The notes under the pieces were generated by a model, which was given only the letters and a program-made list of their open reading frames with translations, did no database searches and was not told the origin of the DNA. Positions 9,501 to 16,257 of a stretch of 64,000 bases of DNA are shown in pieces. Positions within the stretch are counted from its first letter, which is position 1. Each line of letters starts with the position of its first letter. This stretch comes from Georgenia daeguensis. Its GTDB lineage: Bacteria; Actinomycetota; Actinomycetes; Actinomycetales; Actinomycetaceae. The stretch is from contig NZ_BAABBA010000004.1 in assembly GCF_039537705.1 (NCBI RefSeq), positions 1 through 64,000 on the forward strand. The letters run 5' to 3'. Made by a program: the position numbers and the translations under genes.

Positions 9501-9926
9501 CTTTATGTACAGGCCGGCCATGATGGTCTTGCCCGCACCCGGATCATCCGCCAGCAAGAACCGCAACGGCGTGCGCGGCAGCAGCTCGCCATAGACAGCA
9601 CGGATTTGGTGGGGCAACGGCTGCACATCCGATGTGGCGACCGCCAGCATCGGGTCGAACAGACCGGCCAGCTTGATCCGCTGCGCCTCCGCGACGAGCT
9701 TAAAGTCCGCTGCGTTCGCGTCAAACGCGCGGCTGCCCGTGCGGGCGACGGAGAGCCTGCCCTGATCCTTGCGGAAGACGACCTGCTGCCCCAATCCGCC
9801 AGAGGTGGTCTTGTACGTGAGTTCGACAGCCTCGGTGCTGTGCGCCTGGGCGGCGATGACCGTGATCACCTCGGCCGGGATCAGTCCGTCGATCCGCAGC
9901 CCCGGCTTGAGCTCTTCAAGCAACAA
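6516..9926 (-). CDS. SNF2-family DEAH helicase with C-terminal DUF3883 domain
   Basis: An 1136-residue protein. The start is TTG at 9926, supported by a strong AGGAGG ribosome binding site eight bases upstream. The helicase core shows Walker A DDPGAGKT (127-134), DEAH (228-231), TATPHSGKEEDF, and the C-terminal lobe motifs ATDAAGEGLNLQ and QRFGRIHRIGQ. A charged coiled region lies in the middle (ELLDAATAAQTLEELTKEI). The last 120 residues are a DUF3883 domain: FDILST then RIEVKAR place Asp1042, Glu1056 and Lys1058 in an order compatible with a PD-(D/E)xK nuclease fold. The protein probably translocates on DNA and might cleave it. It is the first gene of the three-gene cassette and is less AT-rich than the methylase, so the operon may be mosaic. 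DrmD of DISARM is also an SNF2 helicase, but the other DISARM genes are absent. Confidence 0.9.
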   Translation of the reverse strand: MLLEELKPGLRIDGLIPAEVITVIAAQAHSTEAVELTYKTTSGGLGQQVVFRKDQGRLSVARTGSRAFDANAADFKLVAEAQRIKLAGLFDPMLAVATSDVQPLPHQIRAVYGELLPRTPLRFLLADDPGAGKTIMAGLYIKELLLRDDVKHALVVAPGGLVEQWQDELFFKFGLRFDLLTNQLIDASINVNVFEQYPLLIARMDQLSRNEDLQAQLKETDWDLIVVDEAHRMGAHYFGGKLNKTRRFQLGEVLGGITRHLLLMTATPHSGKEEDFQVFLTLLDKDRFEGKNKKTADTTGIMRRMVKEDLLTFEGKRLFPERIAETVPYELTALEYDLYEMVTSYVREGMNRAEKLNGKAKNTVGFALTVLQRRLASSPEAIYKSLVRRTDRLERRKADILAGKYTETEPVFDLEEIDDDEFNAEEIEHIEEELLDAATAAQTLEELTKEIVELSELVKIAKKVRDSGTDRKWTELSQILQDHALTTDSKGWPRKLIIFTEHRDTLDYLTHKIRALIGKTEAVKAIHGGVRRGDRRQITEEFTKNGDVQILIATDAAGEGLNLQAAHLMVNYDLPWNPNRIEQRFGRIHRIGQEEVCRLWNLVASNTREGEVFQRLLDKLDIMRKTYGGKVFDVLGDAFAETPLRNLLKDAIQYGELPETRAKMHEVIDSKVGEGLKELLDERALASDRLADADLQALRAAMDEARARRLQPHYIELAFNAAFTRLGGRIARREKGRYEIGNVPAPIRASKHGPIATRYDRVCFDLSRVEAEGLPRADLLAPGHPLHDAVTDELVGQFGSALNKGTVLVSSTIEEPQLLVGVVEEITDATGASVNKRFGYAFVDRLGSVAPAGPAPYLDGAAAPDTPTTAAARALPWLGEAEDRATSWIIANRLPDYLAEVRPRRAAELAKTRELVKRRLEHERDRLLMDATIAGEKERAGEKPKESAESLNRKALELDSRLRKRMAKIDQQALMSAKPPIILTAALVLPLTMLEGEVPATAPIHAKETKAVERRGVDLVMARERELGRIPVEQAFNNPGFDILSTDRNGDTYRIEVKARLDGATDFFVTHNEVITGKNAVPRYRLALVKVDPRGAPHDDVRYLDDPFATTDLGDFEATGVKGDWAKTWAKGKTPF

Positions 9927-10316
9927 GGACGCCTCCTGTGGTTGCTCGCCACCTTAACGGCCGGGTCCGACACTCATGCCGCTTGAAGGCGTGGAACCGA
10001 TCTCACCGTGTTGGTTCACCTCAGTAGTCTTCCGAGAACTTGCCAGTGACCGTGAGGGCAGATGAACAAGCAGGAGCGTCAGGATCTCGAGGTGACGGTC
10101 GCAGAAGTCAGCGACTGAGTCAGCTCGGACGAGTCTGTTCGCACTCAGCGTGCATAGATTACGAGCGACGGTCGAGACGCATGAAGCCTGTGCTTCCCAC
10201 CGTCGTTGACGCCTTCGCGATGGTCGCAAGGCACGGGCTGTTCTGCCCCTGGGTCCGGACGAGATCCATCACTTAGTCGCGATGGCTCGACCGCCTCATT
10301 CGGGGACTCATCGACG
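9927..10316. other. Intergenic region between xis-like gene and defence cassette; no supported gene
   Basis: These 390 bp hold the ribosome binding site and presumably the promoter of the TTG-started helicase gene. Short open frames exist on both strands, but none has a recognisable domain, a convincing start or a credible ribosome binding site. No tRNA or clear terminator hairpin was seen. Confidence 0.6.
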
Positions 10317-10556
10317 TCAGCGACTACGGACGAACGTCAAGAGATCCGCTGCGTGCACACACCATTGCTGGTGAGACCCGACTCTCTCGGCCGGAAGTGT
10401 GCCGGTGCGGACAAGGTTGTAAGCCCGTGTCTTGCTGATGCCCAAGAGTTTGGCAGTCTCGGCGAGTGTGTAGAACCGGAAGAGGGGAAGGATAATCGCT
10501 GGCGCCGAAGTGAAATCTCCATGCCCTTCCTCAACGTGACACGGACGCGGAGTCAT
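10317..10556 (-). CDS. Small helix-turn-helix protein, excisionase/MerR-type DNA binding
   Basis: A protein of 79 residues. The core LPLFRFYTLAETAKLLGISK, then TRAYNLVRTGTLPAERV, is a winged HTH of the excisionase/AlpA (HTH_17) type. The end, HQQWCVHAADLLTFV, matches the usual W-R-F-H-x2-D-L-x2-W/F pattern. The start ATG overlaps the integrase stop in an ATGA (10553-10556), so the two are translationally coupled. The context suggests a recombination directionality factor for the adjacent integrase. A transcriptional regulator of the island is the alternative. Confidence 0.75.
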   Translation of the reverse strand: MTPRPCHVEEGHGDFTSAPAIILPLFRFYTLAETAKLLGISKTRAYNLVRTGTLPAERVGSHQQWCVHAADLLTFVRSR

Positions 10557-11449
10557 GCTGCCGTCCCTCTCGGAGAGTGGAGCCGCGCTCCGGAGCCGGC
10601 TCGCAGTACTGCGCCTGTGGGGGCCAGGACGTAGATCTGTGTCGTCGAGACCGATGAGTGCCCGAGGAGGTCACGGACGGCGACAAGATCGTTCTCGACG
10701 GCGTACGCCGCGGTGGCGTACCCATGCCGGAGGGAGTGTGGCGTCCACGGTCGCGGGAGCACTGCGGTGATGAGTTTGCCGACCCGGTCGGTGCAAAGGT
10801 GGCTCGCCCGGTGGGGAGACGGGAAAAGCCACCCGGTCGGTCGCTCACGGATGCGTTCGGCCAGGCTCTGCGAGATAGGGACGAGCCGTTCGCGCCGGCC
10901 CTTGCCGTTGACGCGGAGGAAGTCGATGCCGTGGTGCCGCTCGACGTCGCGAGTGTGGACGGCTGCGATCTCGGCCCGGCGCAGGCCGCAGTCGCGGGCG
11001 AGCTCAAGCATGAGTTGCACGCGAGGGGATGCGATGCTCATAGCCCGCTCGACGATGTCGTCGGGGATGGGGCGTGGCTGGTAGTGGCCTGGCCGGGAGC
11101 GTGGCAGCAGGCTGGCTGGGTCATGGTCGGCCAGCCCTACCGCGCGGGCCCAGGCGTAAAAACCTCGGACGGCCGCTCGCACCGCACGCCGGTACGACGG
11201 CGTCCAGGAGGGGTGGTCCGCGAGCCACTCCGCGAGGTCCTGGGTCGTCAGGCTCCAGGGCGCCCGGTCGGCCCGATCACGGGCGAGCCGGGTGATTTGT
11301 GTACGGCGCACAGCCACGGAGTCCTTCGGTCGGCCGTCGGACTTCAGCCACCGGAGCCAGCCGGTGATCGGCGCTCGCCAGTGCTCCGGCAGCAAGTAGC
11401 TCCCCATCACCGGTGCCACGACGCCGCTCCCGTCCGAGTGTTCTCGCAT
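10553..11449 (-). CDS. Tyrosine recombinase / site-specific integrase
   Basis: A 298-residue XerC/D-like protein. An N-terminal SAM-like core-binding domain (about 20-110) is followed by the catalytic domain with the first Arg in DCGLRRAEIAAVH, a Lys in VNGKGRRERLVP, the HxxR box in HSLRHGYATAAY, and LLGHSSVSTTQIYV with the second His and the nucleophilic Tyr. All the catalytic residues expected of a functional enzyme are visible. It lies at the right edge of the low-GC island and points away from the chromosome boundary, next to a tRNA-like 3' remnant, so it is the likely integrase of the element. The upstream start is uncertain; a short Gly/Val-rich N-terminus may be extra. Confidence 0.88.
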   Translation of the reverse strand: MREHSDGSGVVAPVMGSYLLPEHWRAPITGWLRWLKSDGRPKDSVAVRRTQITRLARDRADRAPWSLTTQDLAEWLADHPSWTPSYRRAVRAAVRGFYAWARAVGLADHDPASLLPRSRPGHYQPRPIPDDIVERAMSIASPRVQLMLELARDCGLRRAEIAAVHTRDVERHHGIDFLRVNGKGRRERLVPISQSLAERIRERPTGWLFPSPHRASHLCTDRVGKLITAVLPRPWTPHSLRHGYATAAYAVENDLVAVRDLLGHSSVSTTQIYVLAPTGAVLRAGSGARLHSPRGTAA

Positions 11450-11739
11450 CGACTCTCCACCTCACGATCAAGCACCAAACGACATCAACCGCCACGAGCG
11501 TGACCCGACGGACACACGCTCGCCCGCCTGCATCCACAGGCGGGCGGCATTCGAGAGGTCGGTGTGGCTGTGTAGAACTGATGGCTGCGAAGGCGGTATG
11601 GGCGTGAGCGCTCGGCGCCGTTTGTGGATCTCCCGTCAGGCGACGATGCGGAGGTGGCGCCGGAAGGGCGGGCGCGGGGGGCCGACGACATCGTCGTCGC
11701 CCGGGCTTGTGACCTGCGGCTGCGTGTATTCAGTGGGTT

Positions 11740-11764
11740 CTGGGTTCAAGTCCCAGGCGGTGTA
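11740..11764 (+). other. Possible tRNA 3'-end remnant / attachment site (attR)
   Basis: The bases form a T-arm: CTGGG (11740-11744), loop TTCAAGT, then CCCAG (11752-11756). Seven acceptor-like bases GCGGTGT and a discriminator A follow. A rho-independent hairpin comes directly after. I found no matching D-arm, anticodon arm or 5' acceptor strand upstream, so it is not a complete tRNA. This is the arrangement left when an integrase enters the 3' end of a tRNA gene, and the intact tRNA would then lie left of the window. Chance resemblance cannot be excluded. The rest of the 11450-11902 gap shows no gene. Confidence 0.4.
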
Positions 11765-11768
11765 CTTC

Positions 11769-11807
11769 CGAAGGTCCCTGTCCCGCTCCGCGGGGCGGGG
11801 ACCTTCG
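11769..11807. terminator. Rho-independent-type hairpin after the tRNA-like remnant
   Basis: CGAAGGTCCC (11769-11778) pairs with GGGACCTTCG (11798-11807), with a further CCCGC/GCGGG stem inside. It would end transcription of a tRNA gene read rightward and also of the minus-strand gene that ends at 11903. Confidence 0.75.
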
Positions 11808-11902
11808 TCGTCGCGGCGCGGGCCGGTGCCGGCACCACCCCTGGGAGGAGCATGGTCAGGCCTCCGGCGACCACCGAGCGACCACGGTGGCCGCGGCGCC
11901 CT

Positions 11903-14383
11903 CTAGAGCGCGCCGCGGCGCATCAGGTGTCGCAGCGTCACCCAGCCGAGGGGGATCTGCACCCAGAACGTCACGACCCGGAAGAGCACAGTGGCGGACA
12001 CCGCCACGCCGGGGCCGACCCCCAGGGCCGTGAGCCCGGCGATGAGGGCGACCTCGATGGACCCGATGCCGCCGGGGGTCGGCACGACGGACCCCGCGGC
12101 GTTCCCCGCGAAGTACACGATCGCCACCTGGATGGCCGTGAGGTGCTCGCCGAAGGACGCCAGGCTGCAGTAGAGGGCGAGGATCCAGCCCAGGCTGGTC
12201 ACGGCGTTGCCGAGCACGGCGAGGGCCAGGCGCCGGGGGTGGCTGCCGAGGGTGACCACGAGAGGCCAGGTCTGGCGGACGACCGGCAGGACGGTCCGGC
12301 CGAGCCACTCGCGCAGCGGACGGATCAGCAGCGCGGCGCCCACGGTGCCCACCACGGCAGCGAGCGTCACCAGCGTGGCGGGGCTGGTCGTGGGGACGGG
12401 GGCGGCGGAGGCGCCGGAGAGCACCGAGAGCACCACCAGCAGCAGGACGGTCACCGCGAACTGCGACACCTGCACCAGCGCCACCGTGGCCAGCGCCAGC
12501 GCGGTGGCGACCCCGCGACGGGTGAACATCCGGACGTTGAGGGCCGCCGGCCCGAGCCCCGCGGGGGCCGCGAGGGCCACGAAGGAGGCGGCGACCTGCA
12601 CGCGCACCGCGCGCCAGAACGGGAGCCGGACGGGGGAGAGCGCGACGTACGTCGTCGCCACGCCGGCGAAGGTGAGCAGGCCCAGGGCGAAGGCGGCCAC
12701 GCTCCACCGCCAGTCGCCCCTGGTGAGCGCCGCGGAGATGTCCTCGAGGTTGACGGTCGTCAGGACCACCACCACCGCCACGGCCGCGACGGTCACGGTG
12801 AACGCCTGGCGGCCCCCGAGCCGGACGAGGCGGACCGGCTCCACACCTCCCCCTGGCGTCGTGCCGGCTCCTGGTGCCGCGCCGGCCTCCGGCGCCCCGT
12901 CGGCGCCGGGCTCCGGGCCGACCAGCGCCGCCCGCAGCTCAGTGAGCACCTCGCGCCGGCGCCGCAGCTCCTCGCGCGTCGCGCGCGGGAGGGCCACGGG
13001 CTGCAGCAGCGCGGCGAGGGCCCGCAGGTCGGTCGGCGCCAGCTCGTTCCGCGCCGAGGCCACCGCGCGGGCGGTGCCGACGCGCAGCGCGAGCAGCGTG
13101 AGCATCTGCGCGAGATCGGCGCGCCGGAGAAGCTCGGAGGCGGCGACCGTGCCGGACTCCCAGTGCGTGAACCAGACGCGCGGCACCGGCCCGGACAGGT
13201 CGGCTCGCACCGTCCGCGAGCTGAGCCCCCGGTGCGCGACGCCGCACCGGTGCACGCGCCGCAGCTGCTCCCAGATGCGGTGCAGCAGCTCGTCGGTCAC
13301 TTGTTCCGGCGGGAGCTGGGCGAGCGCCGTCGCCATCCCCGCCTCGTCCTGCACGATCACCGTCGAGTCGCGCGCGACCGCGACGGCGTGCACCGCGGGC
13401 GCACCCGCCCCGGTCTCCCGCACCAGCGAGGTGAGCGCCACGACGTGCTCGGCCGTCTCCCGGGCCGACAGCGGCGGCGCCCCGACCTCGCGGAGCCGCA
13501 CCGCCTCCCACAGCCGGGAGAGCGTGGCGACCACCTGCCGGTCGCCGTCGAGGACCAGGAGCTCGAGATGCCGCCCGTCCTCGGTGACGAGCGCGTACCG
13601 GCGGTGGCCCGCCGCGGGGCGCCGCGTGATGCTGACCGGCTCGAGCCCGGCCCGCCGGACGGCGTCGGCCAGCTCCGTCCCGTACGCCCGGTCGGTGCGC
13701 ACGCCCACCAGGTACCGCACCGCCAGGCCGGTCGCCCGCCCGAGGAGCAGGGCCAGCGCTGATCCCAGCGGAGCGGCCTGGGCGGTGACGAGCGAGATCC
13801 CGACCGTCACCCACACGGCGCCCCAGGACCATGCCACGCTGCGCCGTCGGCCTCTCGGCCCGGCGACCGTGAGCAGCGCCGCGACCATGGACAGGGACAC
13901 CGGCACGGTCAGCTCCGGCCCGCCGTCCCGGGTGACGGCGAGGCCGCGCACGAGGCTCCCGGTCCCGATCTCGCGGAGGCCGACGACGACCACGCTGCAC
14001 AGCACAATCCCGACCACGCCGGCGAGGAGGCTCGTGCCGGCCTGTCGGACGGCGCGGCGCAGGACCAGCTCGGCGAGAACGACGAGCGGGACGACGAGCG
14101 CGACGACCCGCTCGAGGATGGCGGCCGGGACGATGACGAACTGCCGCAGCAGCCCGTCCAGGCCCTGCACGTCCGCGGCCAGCCCCGTCGTCGTGCCATG
14201 GGCGAAGGAGGCCAGGAACATCGTGAGAGCCACGCCAAGGAGCGACAGCCCGACCCCGATGGCGTCGGTGGGGTCGTGCACCGTGTCGGGCACCGGGTCG
14301 TCGAGGATCGTGACGGCCGGCCGCGCGCCGACGCCCCGCCCGGCCGTCTCCTCGGGGCGTGGCGGCTCCGCGGGCCCCGCCAT
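11903..14383 (-). CDS. Lysylphosphatidylglycerol synthase-type (flippase-like) membrane protein with degenerate kinase domain
   Basis: An 826-residue integral membrane protein. Hydrophobic segments lie in residues 40-220, a soluble domain at about 225-490, and a C-terminal membrane domain (about 510-826) of the AglD/MprF-TM (UPF0104, TIGR00374) type ending in VVTFWVQIPLGWVTLRHLMRRG. The soluble part resembles the ABC1/RIO kinase-like domain often fused to this family, but the catalytic loop reads HRGLSSRTVRAD instead of HRDLxxxN and no DFG is visible, so it is probably a pseudokinase. The family is thought to move lipids or glycolipids, but the substrate is unknown. It is a single gene, probably leaderless: TAGAGT lies 7 bases before the ATG. 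Confidence 0.82.
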   Translation of the reverse strand: MAGPAEPPRPEETAGRGVGARPAVTILDDPVPDTVHDPTDAIGVGLSLLGVALTMFLASFAHGTTTGLAADVQGLDGLLRQFVIVPAAILERVVALVVPLVVLAELVLRRAVRQAGTSLLAGVVGIVLCSVVVVGLREIGTGSLVRGLAVTRDGGPELTVPVSLSMVAALLTVAGPRGRRRSVAWSWGAVWVTVGISLVTAQAAPLGSALALLLGRATGLAVRYLVGVRTDRAYGTELADAVRRAGLEPVSITRRPAAGHRRYALVTEDGRHLELLVLDGDRQVVATLSRLWEAVRLREVGAPPLSARETAEHVVALTSLVRETGAGAPAVHAVAVARDSTVIVQDEAGMATALAQLPPEQVTDELLHRIWEQLRRVHRCGVAHRGLSSRTVRADLSGPVPRVWFTHWESGTVAASELLRRADLAQMLTLLALRVGTARAVASARNELAPTDLRALAALLQPVALPRATREELRRRREVLTELRAALVGPEPGADGAPEAGAAPGAGTTPGGGVEPVRLVRLGGRQAFTVTVAAVAVVVVLTTVNLEDISAALTRGDWRWSVAAFALGLLTFAGVATTYVALSPVRLPFWRAVRVQVAASFVALAAPAGLGPAALNVRMFTRRGVATALALATVALVQVSQFAVTVLLLVVLSVLSGASAAPVPTTSPATLVTLAAVVGTVGAALLIRPLREWLGRTVLPVVRQTWPLVVTLGSHPRRLALAVLGNAVTSLGWILALYCSLASFGEHLTAIQVAIVYFAGNAAGSVVPTPGGIGSIEVALIAGLTALGVGPGVAVSATVLFRVVTFWVQIPLGWVTLRHLMRRGAL

Positions 14384-14390
14384 GCCGGTG

Positions 14391-14396
14391 ACTCTA
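14391..14396 (-). promoter_or_regulatory. Probable -10 hexamer giving a leaderless mRNA for the flippase-like gene
   Basis: On the minus strand TAGAGT ends 7 bases before the ATG at 14383. TANNNT followed by 6-7 bases and the start codon is the usual layout of actinobacterial leaderless promoters, and there is no ribosome binding site. Confidence 0.5.
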
Positions 14397-14508
14397 GCCA
14401 GACCCGGGCGTGAGCGACGGTGAACGAGGCGAACGGCGTCCCGGGGCTCAGGCCGCCGGCGTCGGGACGTGGGCGGGCGCGGCCACGACGGCGGAGGCGG
14501 ACGCGGCG

Positions 14509-15171
14509 CTACCGGCGCAGCACCTTGCGGGCGAGGTAGTTCCCGAGGAACTGGACGAGCTGCACGATCACGACGATGACCAGCACGGTGACGTAGGTGA
14601 CCACCCAGTCGAACCGCTGGTAGCCCTGCGTGAGCGCGAAGTTACCCAGGCCGCCGCCTCCCACGATGCCCGCCAGGGCCGACATGTCCACCACGGCGAC
14701 GAAGAGGAACGTGTAGCCCAGGATCAGCGGCGCCAGCGCCTCCGGGATGATCACCGTGCGGATGATCCGCATGGGCGAGGCACCCATCGACCGGGCCGCC
14801 TCGATCACCCCCGGGTCGAGGGCCACCAGGTTCTGCTCCACGATCCGGGCCGTCGCGAAGGAGGCCATGGTCGCCGCCGGCACGATGAAGGCGTCGGTGC
14901 CGATCCGCGATCCCGTCAGGGTGATGGTGAGGGGACCGATGGCCGTGATGAAGATGACGAACGGGATCGGCCGCACGAAGTTCACCAGCACGTTCAGCGC
15001 CGCGAAGACGTACCGGTTCTCCAGCAGCCCGCCCCGCCGGGTGGTGTACAGCACCAGACCCAGCACGAGCCCGATCGCGCCGCCGATCCCGAGCGAGAGC
15101 GCGACGATGTAGAGCGTCTCCCAGAACGCCTGGAGGAAGACCGGCCAGTCGTTCGCCCAGTCGAACTTCAT
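14509..15171 (-). CDS. metI: Methionine ABC transporter permease MetI
   Basis: A 220-residue inner-membrane permease with five hydrophobic segments. The cytoplasmic EAA loop reads VIEAARSMGASPMRIIRTV, which docks on the ATPase. The N-terminus is MKFDWANDWPVFLQAFWETL. The length is normal for MetI (about 217). The start ATG overlaps the metN stop by four bases, so it is the last gene of the metQ-metN-metI operon. It would form the pore for methionine (and probably methionine sulfoxide or D-methionine). Confidence 0.93.
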   Translation of the reverse strand: MKFDWANDWPVFLQAFWETLYIVALSLGIGGAIGLVLGLVLYTTRRGGLLENRYVFAALNVLVNFVRPIPFVIFITAIGPLTITLTGSRIGTDAFIVPAATMASFATARIVEQNLVALDPGVIEAARSMGASPMRIIRTVIIPEALAPLILGYTFLFVAVVDMSALAGIVGGGGLGNFALTQGYQRFDWVVTYVTVLVIVVIVQLVQFLGNYLARKVLRR

Positions 15172-16214
15172 GAGCGCTCCCTCCCCGCCAGCGACGGGTA
15201 GTCCTCGACGGTGGTGAACCTGCGCAGCTCCGCGAGCGCCTGGTCGATGGCGGCCGGCTCGCCGGTCAGGGCGAGCGTGAGCGAGCCGAACGGGCGCTCA
15301 CCGATCTCGGTGATCCCGCCGTAGACGATGGCGCCGTCCACCTCGCGGTCGGCGAAGGTCCGCATGATGCGCGCGGAGGAGCCCGTGTCCTCCTGCACCG
15401 CGACGGTGACCAGCGTCCCGGGGTGGCTCGCCGCGAGGCGGGCGAGCACCTCGGGGCTCGGCCGGTCGCGCAGCGACGTGCCGACGAAGCGCCGGGTCGC
15501 CTCCTGCTGCGGGTGCGAGAAGACGTCGTACACGGCGCCCATCTCGACGACCCGCCCGTGCTCCATGACCGCGACCCGGTCGCACAGGTACTTGACCACG
15601 TCCATCTCGTGGGTGATGACCACGATCGTCAGGCCGAGCTCCGAGTTGACCCGGCGCAGCAGGCCGAGCACCTCGCGGGTGGTCTCCGGGTCGAGCGCGG
15701 AGGTGGCCTCGTCGGCCAGGAGGATCTTGGGGTGGCTGGCGAGCGCCCGGGCGATGCCCACGCGCTGCTTCTGCCCGCCGGAGAGCTCGGCCGGCCGGGC
15801 CTCCGCCTTGTCGGACAGGCCGACGAACTGCAGCAGCTCGGCCACGCGCGCACGCCTGCGTTCGGCGTCCCACCCGGCGACCCTCAGCGGGTAGGCCACG
15901 TTCTCCGCGACGGACTTGGAGGAGAAGAGGTTGAACTGCTGGAACACCATGCCGATGTCCGTGCGCAGCGGGCGCAGCTGCTTCTCGCTGAGCGAGGACA
16001 CGGTGTGCCCGTCCACCCACACGGTGCCGGAGGACGCCCGCTCGAGCCCGTTGACGAGGCGCACGAGGGTGGACTTGCCGGCGCCCGAGTAGCCGATGAC
16101 CCCGAAGATCTCGCCCTCGTGGATGTCGAGCGTGACGTCCTCGACGGCGTGCACCGCCCTCGGTCCCTCGCCGAAGGTCTTGTGCACGCCGTCGAACCGG
16201 ATGATCGGAGTCAT
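15168..16214 (-). CDS. metN: Methionine ABC transporter ATP-binding protein MetN
   Basis: A 348-residue protein starting at ATG 16214 (MTPIIRFDGVHKTFGEG); longer in-frame extensions are low-complexity and run into the metQ gene. The nucleotide-binding domain has Walker A GYSGAGKST, the Q-loop, the signature LSGGQKQRVGIARAL and Walker B ILLADEATSALD. The C-terminal 90 residues are a NIL domain (VDGAIVYGGITEIGERPFGS), which binds methionine and inhibits transport when the cell is replete. It works with MetI and MetQ encoded on either side. Confidence 0.95.
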   Translation of the reverse strand: MTPIIRFDGVHKTFGEGPRAVHAVEDVTLDIHEGEIFGVIGYSGAGKSTLVRLVNGLERASSGTVWVDGHTVSSLSEKQLRPLRTDIGMVFQQFNLFSSKSVAENVAYPLRVAGWDAERRRARVAELLQFVGLSDKAEARPAELSGGQKQRVGIARALASHPKILLADEATSALDPETTREVLGLLRRVNSELGLTIVVITHEMDVVKYLCDRVAVMEHGRVVEMGAVYDVFSHPQQEATRRFVGTSLRDRPSPEVLARLAASHPGTLVTVAVQEDTGSSARIMRTFADREVDGAIVYGGITEIGERPFGSLTLALTGEPAAIDQALAELRRFTTVEDYPSLAGRERS

Positions 16215-16257
16215 GCGCCCATCTTCCCGGCGACCGGCGTCCGCCGCCCGGCGGGTG

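Noticed and set aside
221..9926. Complete DISARM, BREX or type I restriction system
   Set aside because: DISARM needs drmA/drmB/drmC, BREX needs pglZ/brxC-type genes and type I needs hsdS and hsdR. None is present; only the helicase and methylase classes are partly shared.
9954..10276. Short open frames between the xis-like gene and the helicase gene
   Set aside because: No domain, weak starts and no ribosome binding site; composition is unlike coding sequence.
11650..11764. Complete tRNA gene before the terminator
   Set aside because: Only a T-arm and a 3' acceptor-like strand can be drawn; D-arm, anticodon arm and 5' acceptor are lacking.
11624..14423. Very long open frames on the plus strand opposite the flippase-like gene
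   Set aside because: They are made of His/Arg/Gly/Pro- or Ser/Thr-rich low-complexity sequence without domains, as expected when GC-rich third positions are read on the other strand. The minus-strand gene has clear membrane segments and family motifs.
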